A DNA stretch of 64,000 nucleotides from JAICJC01 sp963757605 (GCA_963757605.1 CAVWSF010000003.1:496001-560000); one strand, 5' to 3'; counted from the first letter of the stretch, positions 53,144 through 62,692 are shown. Translations and numbers: made by a program. Notes: generated by a model not told the origin, from the letters alone.

Positions 53144-53994
53144 GCGGTGGCCGCCTGGGCCAGGCTCGAGCGGTACTCGCCGACGTCGCGGGTCTCGAGC
53201 ACGTGCCGGCGCATCCACTCCTGGAAGCGGTCGCGGTCGCGGCTGATGGCGTCCCAGCGCCGGTAGAACTCGTTGTCGCGGTCGTAGTAGCCGTGGGCGT
53301 ACGACGGATGCGCGCCGCCGGGCGCCGCGGCGACCGCGGTGACGACCCAGCCGGGGAGGATCGTGGCGCCCGGCTTCGGCGTTAGCTCCGGCACGATCTC
53401 CTCGACGGTCACGAGCGAGCGCGCCGACGCGAGCACGGTCTCCTTCTGCACGCCGCTGATCCCCCAGAGCTGCACGTTCCCCGCCTGGTCGGCCCGCTGC
53501 GCATGGACGATGCCGACGTCGGGCCGCAGCGCCCGCACCGCGGCGAGCCGCTCGCCGGTGAACGGGCAGTCGATCCACGACGCCGTCGGGGTGTGCGCCG
53601 GGAGGTCGGTGCCGGCATAGCCGCGCAGCACCCCGAAGGGCAGGTTGGCGGCGCCGGCCGAGTAGGCGGCGGCCATGCCGGCGTGCGAGTGCTCCTCGAT
53701 CTCGAGGGGCACCGGCCAGCCGTGCTCGACCGCGTCGCGAAACCGATGCAGCGACCCGACGCCGGGGTTCCCGCCCCACGAGAAGATGAGCCGCGACGCG
53801 CACCCCATCCCGATCAGCTGGTCGTAGATCACGTCGGGCGTGAGCCGCACCAGCGTGAGGTCGTGCCGGCCCTGGCGGATCACCTCGTGCCCGGCGGCGT
53901 GCGGGATCAGGTGCGTGAAGCCCTCGAACGCGACGGTGTCGCCGTCGTGGACGAGCTCGCGCACCGCCTCCGTGAGCGTGACGAGCTCAGCCAT
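53140..53994 (-). CDS. pcaI: 3-oxoadipate CoA-transferase subunit A
   Basis: A 284-residue alpha subunit: VHDGDTVAFEGFTHLIPHAA, GASRLIFSWGGNPGVGSLHR-like segment, and HAQRADQAGNVQLWGISGVQ with the glycine-rich loop. It pairs with PcaJ. It is longer than enteric CoA-transferase A subunits, as is usual in actinobacterial PcaI/glutaconate-type proteins, so other acyl acceptors cannot be excluded. ATG 53,994. Confidence 0.88.
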   Translation of the reverse strand: MAELVTLTEAVRELVHDGDTVAFEGFTHLIPHAAGHEVIRQGRHDLTLVRLTPDVIYDQLIGMGCASRLIFSWGGNPGVGSLHRFRDAVEHGWPVPLEIEEHSHAGMAAAYSAGAANLPFGVLRGYAGTDLPAHTPTASWIDCPFTGERLAAVRALRPDVGIVHAQRADQAGNVQLWGISGVQKETVLASARSLVTVEEIVPELTPKPGATILPGWVVTAVAAAPGGAHPSYAHGYYDRDNEFYRRWDAISRDRDRFQEWMRRHVLETRDVGEYRSSLAQAATA

Positions 53995-54006
53995 GCACCC
54001 GGCTCC

Positions 54007-55482
54007 TCAGAACGGGAACGGCCTCGTGCCGCTCTGCACCGTGATCCAGCGCAGCTCGGTGAACTCGTCCATCGCGAACGTCCCGCCGAACCGGCCCCAG
54101 CCGCTGTCCTTGACGCCGCCGAACGGCATCTGCGGCTCGTCGTGCACCGGCTGGTCGTTCACGTGCACGATGCCCGCCTGGAGCTGCTCCGCGAGCGCCA
54201 GGCCGCGGTCGGGGTCGCTCGTCAGGATCCCGGCGGCGAGCCCGTAGGTGGTGGCGTTCGCGCGGGCGACGGCCTCCTCGGGGCTGTCGACCACCTCGAT
54301 CGACGCGACCGGCCCGAACGTCTCGACGCGGGCCAGCTCGGAGTCGGGCGGGACGTCGGCCAGGAGCGTGGCCTGGAAGCACGGGCCGACGGCCTCGCCC
54401 CCCGCGAGCACCCGCGCGCCCTGCTGGACGGCGTCGTCGACGCGGCCCTTCACCGTCTCGAGCGCCTGCTCGGTGATGAGCGGGCCGATGATGGTGGCGT
54501 GCTCCTTCGGGTCGCCGAGGCTGAGGCCGGAGGTCTTCTCGGCCAGCCGGCCCGTGAACTCCTCGGCGATCGGGCGCTCGACGATGATCTTTCTCGCCGA
54601 CATGCAGATCTGGCCCTGGTGGAGGTACGCGCCGAACGCGGACGCCGACACGGCGTAGTCGAGGTCGGCGTCGGCGAGCACGATCAGCGGGTTCTGGCCG
54701 CCGAGCTCGAGGACGATCCGCTTCAGGTTGCGGCCCGCCGCCTCGGCGAGCTTGCGGCCGGTGGCCGTCGAGCCGGTGAAGTTGATGCGGCGCACGTGCG
54801 GGCTCTCGACCATCTCGTCGGCGATCGGCCCCGCCTGGCCGCGGCCGTGCGTCACGATGTTCAGCACCCCGGCGGGCAGCCCCGCCTCGGCGAAGACCTC
54901 GCCCCACAGGAGCCCGCCCACGTAGGGCGATTCCTCGGACGGCTTCAGCACCACCGTGTTCCCGAAGACGAGCGGTGATGCGATGGCCCGGGCCGACAGG
55001 ATGAGCGCGGCGTTCCAGGGCGAGATCGCCCCCACCACGCCGACCGGCCGGCGAACGCCCATCGCGAAGGCGCCCGGCAGGTCGGACGGGACGACAGTGC
55101 CGGTGGGCGCGTACGCCGCGCCGGCGGCCTGCCGGAAGAGGCCGGGCACGAACATCATCTGGAACATCCCGAACCCGAACGTGCAGCCGGTCTCGCGGGC
55201 CAGCCACTCGACGACCTCGTCGCGGCGGCTCTCGAGGACGTCGGCCGCCTTCAGGAAGATCGCCTGCCGGACGGCGGGCGGCGTCCGCGACCACTCGGGA
55301 AACGCCGCGGCGGCGGCCTCGACCGCGGCGCGGGCGTCGTCGCGGGTGCCAGCCGCAACGTGGGCGACGACGTCGCCCGTGAAGGGGTCGGTGTCGTCGA
55401 ACCGCCCGCCGTCGCCGGGCTCGACCCACTCACCGCCGATGAAGTGCAGGCAGTCGCGGATGCTGGTCTCGGTCGCGCTCAT
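54007..55482 (-). CDS. Aldehyde dehydrogenase (benzaldehyde/vanillin dehydrogenase-like)
   Basis: A 491-residue NAD(P)-dependent enzyme: ISPWNAALILSARAIASPL, the FTGSTATGRKLAE cofactor loop, catalytic Glu in LELGGQNPLIVL and catalytic Cys in GQICMSARKIIVE, then ETFGPVASIEVVD. The QICMS version of the Cys motif is common in aromatic aldehyde dehydrogenases. It is first in the operon, so it may oxidise 4-hydroxybenzaldehyde or vanillin to the acid used downstream. ATG 55,482 behind GGAAGGGG. Confidence 0.9.
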   Translation of the reverse strand: MSATETSIRDCLHFIGGEWVEPGDGGRFDDTDPFTGDVVAHVAAGTRDDARAAVEAAAAAFPEWSRTPPAVRQAIFLKAADVLESRRDEVVEWLARETGCTFGFGMFQMMFVPGLFRQAAGAAYAPTGTVVPSDLPGAFAMGVRRPVGVVGAISPWNAALILSARAIASPLVFGNTVVLKPSEESPYVGGLLWGEVFAEAGLPAGVLNIVTHGRGQAGPIADEMVESPHVRRINFTGSTATGRKLAEAAGRNLKRIVLELGGQNPLIVLADADLDYAVSASAFGAYLHQGQICMSARKIIVERPIAEEFTGRLAEKTSGLSLGDPKEHATIIGPLITEQALETVKGRVDDAVQQGARVLAGGEAVGPCFQATLLADVPPDSELARVETFGPVASIEVVDSPEEAVARANATTYGLAAGILTSDPDRGLALAEQLQAGIVHVNDQPVHDEPQMPFGGVKDSGWGRFGGTFAMDEFTELRWITVQSGTRPFPF

Positions 55483-55583
55483 CACCGCCCCTTCCCTCGC
55501 CGTCAGTGTGCAGGAGCCGAGCTTAGTCCTGGATGACCCTCGTGGCGATTGCGACGTCCTGATGGTGGCGAGATTCCCGCAAC

Positions 55584-56093
55584 TTGGGTAGCGTTCGCCG
55601 CTTCGTGCTGCGCCCGTTGCTGATCGCATCGTCCGCGCTGCTTCTCGTTGCGCCCGCTGCAGATGCGTCCGTGATGGGGATTGCGGCCCAGGACGCCCGT
55701 ACCGCCGCCGGACCGACCGCCGCCCAGGTCGCCGTCGAGCGCGCGCTCGCCATGCGCGGCGTCCCGTACGTGTGGGGCGGCTCGACCCCGGCCGGCTTCG
55801 ACTGCTCGGGCCTCGTGCGGTTCGCCTACCAGCGGGCCGGGATCACGCTGCCGCACTCGAGCTACGCGGACTGGGGCCTCGGCCGCCACGTCCACCGCCG
55901 CGACCTGCTCCCCGGCGACATCGTCTTCTTCGGCCTCGGCCACGTCGGCCTCTACCTGGGCGGCGGCCGCTTCGTGCACGCGCCGGAGACAGGCCGCGTC
56001 GTCTCGATCGACCGGATCGACCGCGGCTGGTATGCGGGCACCTTCTCGGGCGGCGTGCGGCTGCGCGGCTCAGGGCAGCCCGTCTCCCGCTAG
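55584..56093 (+). CDS. NlpC/P60-family cell-wall hydrolase, exported
   Basis: A 169-residue protein with a signal peptide (SVRRFVLRPLLIASSALLL, cleavage near ADASV) and a catalytic NlpC/P60 domain: GVPYVWGGSTPAGFDCSGLV with nucleophile Cys, HVGLYLGGGRFVHAP with two His, as in gamma-D-Glu-diaminoacid endopeptidases. These cut peptide bridges in peptidoglycan. TTG 55,584 gives a proper positively charged signal start; GTG 55,605 is an alternative. It is divergent from the aldehyde dehydrogenase operon. Confidence 0.88.
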   Translation: MGSVRRFVLRPLLIASSALLLVAPAADASVMGIAAQDARTAAGPTAAQVAVERALAMRGVPYVWGGSTPAGFDCSGLVRFAYQRAGITLPHSSYADWGLGRHVHRRDLLPGDIVFFGLGHVGLYLGGGRFVHAPETGRVVSIDRIDRGWYAGTFSGGVRLRGSGQPVSR

Positions 56094-56114
56094 CCGCCGC
56101 ACCGCGGTCGTCCA

Positions 56115-56145
56115 CGCAACATCGGGGTCTGACCCCGATGTTGCG
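56115..56145. repeat. GGGGTCWGACCCC palindromic repeat, copy 3
   Basis: Perfect 15-base arms CGCAACATCGGGGTC / GACCCCGATGTTGCG around one T, 22 bases after the NlpC/P60 stop and 27 before the peptidase ATG. The core matches copies 1 and 2 but the outer arm is new and still fully paired. It lacks a U tract, so termination is less likely here. Confidence 0.75.
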
Positions 56146-56171
56146 CCGTGCGATGCTGTAGATTCGGCAAA

Positions 56172-57416
56172 ATGGCCCAGCCTAAACACCATTCGGTCGA
56201 GGACGCCATCGACCGGGCCGTCGACGAGCGCGCGGAGCATGCGTTCGCGTTCCTCGAGGAGCTCGTCCGCGAGCCCAGCGTGCCCGGGGCCGAGCAGGGT
56301 GCCGAGGACGTCCTGGCAGCCGAGCTCGAGCGGATCGGCATGGCGGTCGAGCGCGTCCCGTTCCCGGAGGGGATCGAGCTCGATCCGTCCGCCGGCGTCG
56401 GCCCGGGCGCCTACGACGGGCGCACCATCGTCGTCGGCCGGCTGGGCCGCGACGGCGGCCGCCGCCTGCTCCTGAACGGCCACCTCGACGTCGTGCCGGC
56501 CGGGGACGAGCGGCTGTGGTCGTCGCCGCCGTTCGCGCCCCACGTCCGCGACGGCTGGATGACCGGGCGCGGCGCCGGCGACATGAAGTCCGGCCTCGCC
56601 ATGGCCACCCTCGCCGTCGAGTCGCTCCTGGCCGCCGCACCCGACCGCGAGCCGCGGGTGACGCTCGTCGGCGCGATCGAGGAGGAGCAGAGCGGGAACG
56701 GGACGCTGGCGTCGATCCGAGCCGGAGTCGTCGGCGATGCCGCCGTGCTGCTCGAGCCGACCGACCTGCGCCTGCTGGTGGCCGGCATCGGCGTCCTCTG
56801 GTTCGAGGTCGAGGTCTTCGCCGAGGCCGGCCACGCCCTCGGCGCCGGGCCGGCGATGGGCGCACTCACGGTCGCGCTCCACCTGATCGAGGAGCTGCGC
56901 CGGGTGGAGTCGGAGCTCAACATGCTCGGCGGCCGCGAGCGCCACGCGCTCAACATCGGCACGTTCACCGCGGGCGAGTGGCAGTCGAGCATCCCGGGCG
57001 CCGCCCGGATCGGATGCCGGCTCGGCTTCCCGCGCGGGATGGCGGTCGAGGAGGCGATGCGGCAGGTCCGCGTCGCGGTCGAGCGGGCCGCCGGCGCCGA
57101 GCCGGCCTGCGCCGCGCCACGCGTCCACTTCAACGGCTTCCGCGCGGAGGGCTACGAGCTCGGGGCCGACGACCCGCTCGTCGCCGCCGTGGGTGCCGCG
57201 CACCGGGCCGCACACGGCCGCACGCCCGCCGTGGTCACGACCGCCGGGACGACCGACGCCCGCTTCTATCGAAACCAGCTCGGCATCCCGGCGCTCTGCT
57301 ACGGCCCCCGCGTCGAGAACATGCACGCCGCCGACGAGCGCGTCGAGCTGGCGAGCATCGTGGCCGGCGCCCGCACGCTCGCGCGGTTCCTGGACGCCTG
57401 GGAGGACGGCCCGTGA
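56172..57416 (+). CDS. M20-family metallopeptidase/deacylase (ArgE/DapE type)
   Basis: A 414-residue zinc enzyme: first ligand region NGHLDVVPAG, bridging Asp in GRGAGDMKSGLAMATLA, catalytic Glu pair in GAIEEEQSGNGTLA, a later EPTDLRLL and last His in VENMHAADERV. The dimerisation domain sits in the middle (FAEAGHALGAGPAMGAL). The family removes acyl or amino-acid groups. ATG 56,172. It heads the fourth importer operon, so it may process the imported peptide or N-acyl compound. Confidence 0.9.
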   Translation: MAQPKHHSVEDAIDRAVDERAEHAFAFLEELVREPSVPGAEQGAEDVLAAELERIGMAVERVPFPEGIELDPSAGVGPGAYDGRTIVVGRLGRDGGRRLLLNGHLDVVPAGDERLWSSPPFAPHVRDGWMTGRGAGDMKSGLAMATLAVESLLAAAPDREPRVTLVGAIEEEQSGNGTLASIRAGVVGDAAVLLEPTDLRLLVAGIGVLWFEVEVFAEAGHALGAGPAMGALTVALHLIEELRRVESELNMLGGRERHALNIGTFTAGEWQSSIPGAARIGCRLGFPRGMAVEEAMRQVRVAVERAAGAEPACAAPRVHFNGFRAEGYELGADDPLVAAVGAAHRAAHGRTPAVVTTAGTTDARFYRNQLGIPALCYGPRVENMHAADERVELASIVAGARTLARFLDAWEDGP

Positions 57417-58153
57417 TCGACGGCATCGGCGACAGCGGCGTGCCGCTCAGCCCGCTGCGGCTCCAGAACGCGGCCGAGCAGATCGCCGAGCGGCTGGTGA
57501 CCGCGATCGCGCTTGGCGAGTTCGTGCCCGGCCAGCGGCTGCCGGCCGAGCGCGAGCTGGCGGGCATGCTCGAGGTGAGCCGGAGCACCGTGCGCGAGGC
57601 GCTCCAGCGGCTGGTCGCGACCGGCTACGTGAAGATCCACCGCGGCCGAAACGGCGGCGCGGTGGTGCAGGCGGACTGGGGGCCGGCCACGGCCGAGATG
57701 GTCGAGCGCACGCTGGCGCCGAACTGGGAGTACTTCGAGCTTCTCTTCGACCTGCGCCGGCTGATCGAGCAGCAGATCGCGCGCACCGCCGCCGAGCGGC
57801 TCGAGGACGACCACGTGGCCGACATCGAGGCCGCCCGCGACCGCTACCGCGACGCCGGCACCGACCGCGAGGCCTCCCGCGTCGCCGACCGCGAGCTGCA
57901 CGCCGCCATCGCCCGGGCGACGAAGAACCCGCTCCTCGGGAACCTGTCACGCCAGCTGCGAGCGCAGATCAGCCTGGGCTTCGAGGCCGAGCCGTACAGC
58001 GCCAGGATCCGCCAGCTCGCGATCGAGCAGCACGACCTGCTCGTGCAGGCCGTCGTCGAGCGCCGGCCCGAGGAGGCCGCCCGGCTGGCCGCGATCCACT
58101 TCTCGCTCACCGAGGACGCCATCCGAAAGCTGCTCGGGCGGGTGCGGAGGTGA
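57413..58153 (+). CDS. GntR-family transcriptional regulator, FadR subfamily
   Basis: A 246-residue regulator: winged helix with RLPAERELAGMLEVSRSTVR and EALQRLVATGYVKIHRGRNG, then an FCD ligand domain (DLRRLIEQQIARTAAERL, DRELHAAIARATKNPLLG with Asp/His/His positions). It lies between the peptidase gene (GTGA overlap) and the importer genes, a likely local repressor responding to a carboxylate from the imported substrate. Confidence 0.9.
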   Translation: MIDGIGDSGVPLSPLRLQNAAEQIAERLVTAIALGEFVPGQRLPAERELAGMLEVSRSTVREALQRLVATGYVKIHRGRNGGAVVQADWGPATAEMVERTLAPNWEYFELLFDLRRLIEQQIARTAAERLEDDHVADIEAARDRYRDAGTDREASRVADRELHAAIARATKNPLLGNLSRQLRAQISLGFEAEPYSARIRQLAIEQHDLLVQAVVERRPEEAARLAAIHFSLTEDAIRKLLGRVRR

Positions 58154-59109
58154 GCACCCGCACCCGCTACATCGCCGAGCGCGTCCTCCTGGCGATCCCG
58201 ACCCTCCTCGCCATGACGGTCTTCGTCTTCCTGCTCATCCGGCTCGTGCCCGGCGACCCGGTGCAAACCATGCTCGGATTCCGGGCGACGCCGCAGAACG
58301 TCGAGACGATCCGCCATCAGCTGCACCTCGACGAGCCGCTCCTCACCCAGTACGTCGACTGGATGAAGGGTCTCCTGCACGGCGACCTGGGCCGCGACTA
58401 CGTGAGCCACGCACCGCTCTCGGAGCTGCTCGGAAACGCGCTTCCCGTGACGCTCGAGCTGACGTTCCTCTCGATGGGCCTCGCGCTCGTCGCCGGCGTG
58501 CCGATGGGCGTCCTGGCGGCGGCCCGCCCGGGCACCGCCCGCCGGCTCATGGACGGCTTCGTCATCGTCGGCGTGAGCATTCCGGACTTCTGGCTGGGCA
58601 CGCTGCTCGTGCTGCTCTTCGCCGCGACGCTCGTCTGGTTGCCGCCGTCCGGCTACGTGCCGTTCACCGCCGATCCGGTCGGGAACCTGCGCTACATGAC
58701 GCTCCCGGTATTGACGCTCGCGATCGGGGAGGCCGCCTACATCGCCCGCACCACGCGGGGCGCGATGGACCAGGCACTGGGCGCGCCCTTCGTCACGTTC
58801 CTGCGCGCCAAGGGCCTCGCGGAGCGGTCGATCGTCTTCCGGCACGCGCTGCGAAACGCGTCGGTGCCGATCGTGACCATCGCCGGGATCCAGTTCGGGG
58901 TGCTCCTGGGCGGCGCGATCGTGATCGAGACGCTCTTCGGCCTGCCGGGCGTCGGCCGGCTCACCGTGACGGCCATCAACCAGCGCAACTACACGGTCGT
59001 CCAGGGCGCGGTGCTCGTGATCGCCACGCTCTTCATCATCGTGAACCTCGTGACCGACCTGCTGTACGGCTGGCTCGACCCGAGGATCGACGCCGGAGGC
59101 GAGCGGTGA
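58150..59109 (+). CDS. Dipeptide-type ABC importer permease, DppB class (fourth importer)
   Basis: A 319-residue permease from GTG 58,150: ERVLLAIPTLLAMTVFVFLL and RLVPGDPVQTMLGFRATPQ at the start, coupling loop LRAKGLAERSIVFRHALRNA, then VIETLFGLPGVGRLTV and LDPRIDAG. Every junction in this operon is a four-base overlap, so expression is tightly coupled. Confidence 0.95.
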   Translation: MSTRTRYIAERVLLAIPTLLAMTVFVFLLIRLVPGDPVQTMLGFRATPQNVETIRHQLHLDEPLLTQYVDWMKGLLHGDLGRDYVSHAPLSELLGNALPVTLELTFLSMGLALVAGVPMGVLAAARPGTARRLMDGFVIVGVSIPDFWLGTLLVLLFAATLVWLPPSGYVPFTADPVGNLRYMTLPVLTLAIGEAAYIARTTRGAMDQALGAPFVTFLRAKGLAERSIVFRHALRNASVPIVTIAGIQFGVLLGGAIVIETLFGLPGVGRLTVTAINQRNYTVVQGAVLVIATLFIIVNLVTDLLYGWLDPRIDAGGER

Positions 59110-59951
59110 GCGCGGTTGCCGTCGTCCTTCGCACGCGCCGGCGCGTGCGCGGCCGGGCCGCCGTCGGCGCCGCCATCCTGGCCGCCCTCGTGCTGGTCGC
59201 GCTGCTCGCGCCGGTCCTGGCCCCGCACGATCCCAACGCGATCGACCCCTCCCGCGTCCTGGCCGGCCCCGACGCCTCGCACCCGTTCGGGTCGGACGCG
59301 CTCGGCCGCGACGTGCTCTCGCGCGTCCTCTTCGCCTACCGCGTATCGCTGGGGGTCGCGGTCGGCTCGGTGCTCGTGGCGATGGCGGTCGGCATCCCGC
59401 TCGGCCTCCTGGCCGGCTACTACGGCGGCTGGGTCGACTCGCTCCTCATGCGCCCGGTCGATCTGCTGCTGGCGCTGCCGGCGCTCCTGCTCGCGCTCTC
59501 GCTGATCGCGATCATCGGGCCGGGAAGCGGCGTCGCCCTCTTCGCCATCGCCGTCATCTACCTGCCGATCCTGGCCCGGGTCGTGCGCGGGTCGGTGCTG
59601 GGCGTGAAGGGCGAGGCCTACGTCGTCGGCGCCCGCGCCCGCGGCGTCTCGCGGACGGGCTGCATGCTGCGCCACGTCCTTCCCAACTCGCTCGGCCCGG
59701 CCGTGGTGCAGGCCAGCGTGCTCATGGGCTTCGCCATCCAGATCGAGGCGGCGCTCTCGTTCCTCGGCCTCGGCGCCCAGCCGCCGACGCCGTCGCTCGG
59801 CCTGATGCTGGCCGACGGCTACCAGGTGCTCCAGCAGGCGCCGTGGGCCGACATCTACCCCGGGCTCGCCATCGCGATCACCGTGCTCGCGTTCACGCTG
59901 ATCGGCGACGGACTGCGCGATCACTTCGACCCGCGCGGGGTGAGCAGGTGA
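59106..59951 (+). CDS. Dipeptide-type ABC importer permease, DppC class (fourth importer)
   Basis: A 281-residue permease with SHPFGSDALGRDVLSRVLFA, coupling loop VVGARARGVSRTGCMLRHVLPN and LSFLGLGAQPPTPSLGLMLA. It begins GTG 59,106 with the usual GTGA overlap. Six or so helices follow. Confidence 0.95.
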   Translation: MSAVAVVLRTRRRVRGRAAVGAAILAALVLVALLAPVLAPHDPNAIDPSRVLAGPDASHPFGSDALGRDVLSRVLFAYRVSLGVAVGSVLVAMAVGIPLGLLAGYYGGWVDSLLMRPVDLLLALPALLLALSLIAIIGPGSGVALFAIAVIYLPILARVVRGSVLGVKGEAYVVGARARGVSRTGCMLRHVLPNSLGPAVVQASVLMGFAIQIEAALSFLGLGAQPPTPSLGLMLADGYQVLQQAPWADIYPGLAIAITVLAFTLIGDGLRDHFDPRGVSR

Positions 59952-60907
59952 GAGCGCTCCTCGCGCTCCAGGACGTGTCGGTCGACTACGGCCCGGTCTC
60001 GGCCGTGCGCGACGTGTCGCTCGAGGTGAGCGAGGGCGAGATCTTCGGGCTCGTCGGCGAGTCCGGCTGCGGCAAGACGACCCTGGCGCTCGCGGTCATG
60101 GGCCTGCTGCCGCGGTCGGCGCAGGTGCAGGGCCGGATCGACTTCCAGGGCGAGGACGTGCTGGCGCTCCCGGAGACGGCCCGGCGCCGGCTACGCGGCG
60201 ACCGCATCAGCATGGTCTTCCAGGACCCGGAGGCGGCGCTCGACCCGGCGTTCGCGGTCGGCGAGCAGGTGGCCGAGACGATCCGCGCCCACCGCCCCGT
60301 GAGCGGCCGCGAGGCCCGGCGGCGCGCCACCCAGCTTCTGACCGAAGTCGGGATCCCGGCCGCGGAGCGGCGCTACGGCGACCCGCCCCACCGCCTGAGC
60401 GGCGGGATGCAGCAGCGCGTGGTGATCGCGACCGCGCTCGCCAACGAGCCGGCCCTGCTCGTGGCCGACGAGCCGACGACGGCGCTCGACGTCACGATCC
60501 AGGCCCAGATCCTGGCGCTCATCCGCGACCTGCGCGACCGGCACCGGACGACCGTCATCCTGATCGCGCACGACCTGGGCGTGGTCGCCCAGCTGTGCGA
60601 TCGGGCCGGAGTGCTGTACGCCGGCCAGCTGGTGGAGGTGGCCCCGGTCGCGCGCATCTTCGACGCGCCCGAGCACCCCTACACGAAGGCGCTCCTCGCG
60701 GCGCTCCCGACCCGCACCCACGGCCGCGGCTCGCTGCCGGTCGCCGGCGGGCGCGTGCCCGACCTGGCCGACCCGCCGCCCGGATGTCGGTTCGCCCCCC
60801 GCTGCCCGGTGCGGATGGACGCCTGCGAACGGGTGCCCGCGCTCACGAGCCGCGAGGCCGGTCACGTGACCGCCTGCTGGCACGTCGAGGCGGAGGCCGC
60901 CGCATGA
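59948..60907 (+). CDS. Dipeptide-type ABC importer ATPase, DppD class (fourth importer)
   Basis: A 319-residue ATPase: Walker A GESGCGKTT, Q-loop SMVFQDPEAALDPAF, signature LSGGMQQRVVIATAL, Walker B LLVADEPTTALD, and C-terminal GCRFAPRCPVRMDAC. GTG 59,948. Confidence 0.94.
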   Translation: MRALLALQDVSVDYGPVSAVRDVSLEVSEGEIFGLVGESGCGKTTLALAVMGLLPRSAQVQGRIDFQGEDVLALPETARRRLRGDRISMVFQDPEAALDPAFAVGEQVAETIRAHRPVSGREARRRATQLLTEVGIPAAERRYGDPPHRLSGGMQQRVVIATALANEPALLVADEPTTALDVTIQAQILALIRDLRDRHRTTVILIAHDLGVVAQLCDRAGVLYAGQLVEVAPVARIFDAPEHPYTKALLAALPTRTHGRGSLPVAGGRVPDLADPPPGCRFAPRCPVRMDACERVPALTSREAGHVTACWHVEAEAAA

Positions 60908-61896
60908 GCGCCGCCCCCGCCCTGCTCGAGGCCCGCGGCGTCACGCGCGACTTCCGCATCGGCGGCGGGCTCCTGGGCCGGTCGGCGACGCTGCGCGCGG
61001 TCGACGGCGTCGACCTCGACGTGCGGGCCGGCGAGGTGCTGACGATCGTGGGCGAGTCGGGGTCGGGGAAGACGACCCTCGGCCGCTGCCTGCTCGGGCT
61101 CACGCGGCCGACCGCAGGCACGGTGCGCTTCGACGGCGAGGAGGTCGGGACGGCCGGACGGGCGCGGACGAGCTTCCGCCGCCGTGTCCAGCCGATCTTC
61201 CAGAACCCCTACAGCTCGCTCGACCCGCGCTGGCCGGTGGCCCGCACCGTCCGCGAGCCGCTCGACGCCTTCGGGGTCGGCACCCGCCCCGAGCGCGACA
61301 CACGCGTGGGCGAGCTGCTCGAGAGCGTGGGGCTCTCGCAGCGGCACGCCGACTCCCGCCCGTACGAGCTCTCCGGCGGCCAGCGCCAGCGGGTGGCGAT
61401 CGCCGCCGCGCTCGCGCTCGGGCCCGACCTGATCGTGGCCGACGAGCCGGTGTCGGCACTCGACGTCCTGGTGCAGGCCCAGATCCTGAACCTGATCTGC
61501 GAGCTCCAGCGCGACCTGGGCGTGGCGCTCGTCTTCATCACTCACGACCTGGCGGTGGTCGAGCACATCGCCGACCGGGTCGCCGTCATGTACCTCGGCC
61601 GGATCGTCGAGGCGGGGCCGGCCGACGAGGTGCTCACCCGCCCGAAGCACCCCTACACCCGCACCCTGATCGACGCGATCCCCCAGCCCGACCCCCGCCG
61701 CCGGCTCGAGGCGGCCGCCGTCCGCGGCGAGATCCCGAGCCCGCTCGAGCCGCCCACGGGCTGTCACTTCCATCCCCGCTGCCCGCGTGCGATCGACGTC
61801 TGCCGGAGCGACGTGCCGGACATGACGGAGTTCGGGCCGGGCCACGTCGCGAGCTGTCACGTGACGGCCGCGGAACTTCGAACGAGAGGAGCGTGA
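60904..61896 (+). CDS. Dipeptide-type ABC importer ATPase, DppF class (fourth importer)
   Basis: A 330-residue ATPase: Walker A GESGSGKTT, Q-loop QPIFQNPYSSLDPRW, signature LSGGQRQRVAIAAAL, Walker B LIVADEPVSALD, switch His in FITHDLAVV, and GCHFHPRCPRAIDVC. Immediately followed by the hydrolase gene with no gap. Confidence 0.94.
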   Translation: MSAAPALLEARGVTRDFRIGGGLLGRSATLRAVDGVDLDVRAGEVLTIVGESGSGKTTLGRCLLGLTRPTAGTVRFDGEEVGTAGRARTSFRRRVQPIFQNPYSSLDPRWPVARTVREPLDAFGVGTRPERDTRVGELLESVGLSQRHADSRPYELSGGQRQRVAIAAALALGPDLIVADEPVSALDVLVQAQILNLICELQRDLGVALVFITHDLAVVEHIADRVAVMYLGRIVEAGPADEVLTRPKHPYTRTLIDAIPQPDPRRRLEAAAVRGEIPSPLEPPTGCHFHPRCPRAIDVCRSDVPDMTEFGPGHVASCHVTAAELRTRGA

Positions 61897-62691
61897 ATGC
61901 CGACCGCATCGGTGAACGGCATCGACATGAACTTCAAGCTGGAGGGCGACGGCGACAAGACGGCCGTGCTCGTGAACGGCCTCGCCGACGACCTCGAGAC
62001 GTGGGTGCTGCAGATGGACGACCTGCTGGCGGCCGGCTACCGCGTCCTTCGCCTCGACAACCGCGGCGTCGGCTCGAGCTCGGCGCCGCCCGGCCCCTAC
62101 ACGACCCGGCTCTTCGCCAACGACGCCCACGCCCTGATCCAGGAGCTCGGGATCACCGACTTCCACATGATGGGGATCTCGATGGGCGGCATGATCGCCC
62201 AGGAGTACGCGCTGGCCTACCCGGACGGCATCCGCTCGCTCACGCTGGCGTGCACCTACGCCGCCCCGGGTCCGTTCTGCTCGCGCATGTTCTCGATGTG
62301 GGCGGACATGGCGCCCGTGAACGGCGTCCCGTTCATCATGCGCGACGTCACCCTGTGGGCGTTCACCGTCCCGTTCTTCACCGAGCGCGAGGACGAGCTG
62401 CGCGAGTTCGAGGGGGAGATGGCCCAGCTCCCCATGGCGGTCGACACGTACCTGGCCCAGCTGAGCTCGATCCAGACGCACGACACGCGCGACCGGGTCG
62501 GCGGCATCACGGCGCCGACGATGGTGCTTTCGGGCGAGGAGGACATCCTGATCCCGGTCAGCCTCTCGAAGGAGCTCCACTCGCTCATCCCCGGCGCCAC
62601 CTGGAAGACCACCCGCGGCGGGCACGCCTGCTGCTGGGAGCACCCAGCCGAGTTCAACCAGGCGCTGCTCGAGTACTGGAGCAGTCGCTGA
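61897..62691 (+). CDS. Alpha/beta hydrolase
   Basis: A 264-residue hydrolase: oxyanion-side motif AVLVNGLADDLETW, LRLDNRGVGSSSAPPGPY, nucleophile elbow MMGISMGGMIAQEY with Ser, Asp in LSGEEDILIP (VLSGEED) and His in TRGGHACCWEHP. It resembles enol-lactonase/esterase types. Between importer and binding protein genes, it may cleave an imported ester, lactone or amide. Confidence 0.88.
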   Translation: MPTASVNGIDMNFKLEGDGDKTAVLVNGLADDLETWVLQMDDLLAAGYRVLRLDNRGVGSSSAPPGPYTTRLFANDAHALIQELGITDFHMMGISMGGMIAQEYALAYPDGIRSLTLACTYAAPGPFCSRMFSMWADMAPVNGVPFIMRDVTLWAFTVPFFTEREDELREFEGEMAQLPMAVDTYLAQLSSIQTHDTRDRVGGITAPTMVLSGEEDILIPVSLSKELHSLIPGATWKTTRGGHACCWEHPAEFNQALLEYWSSR

Positions 62692-62692
62692 T

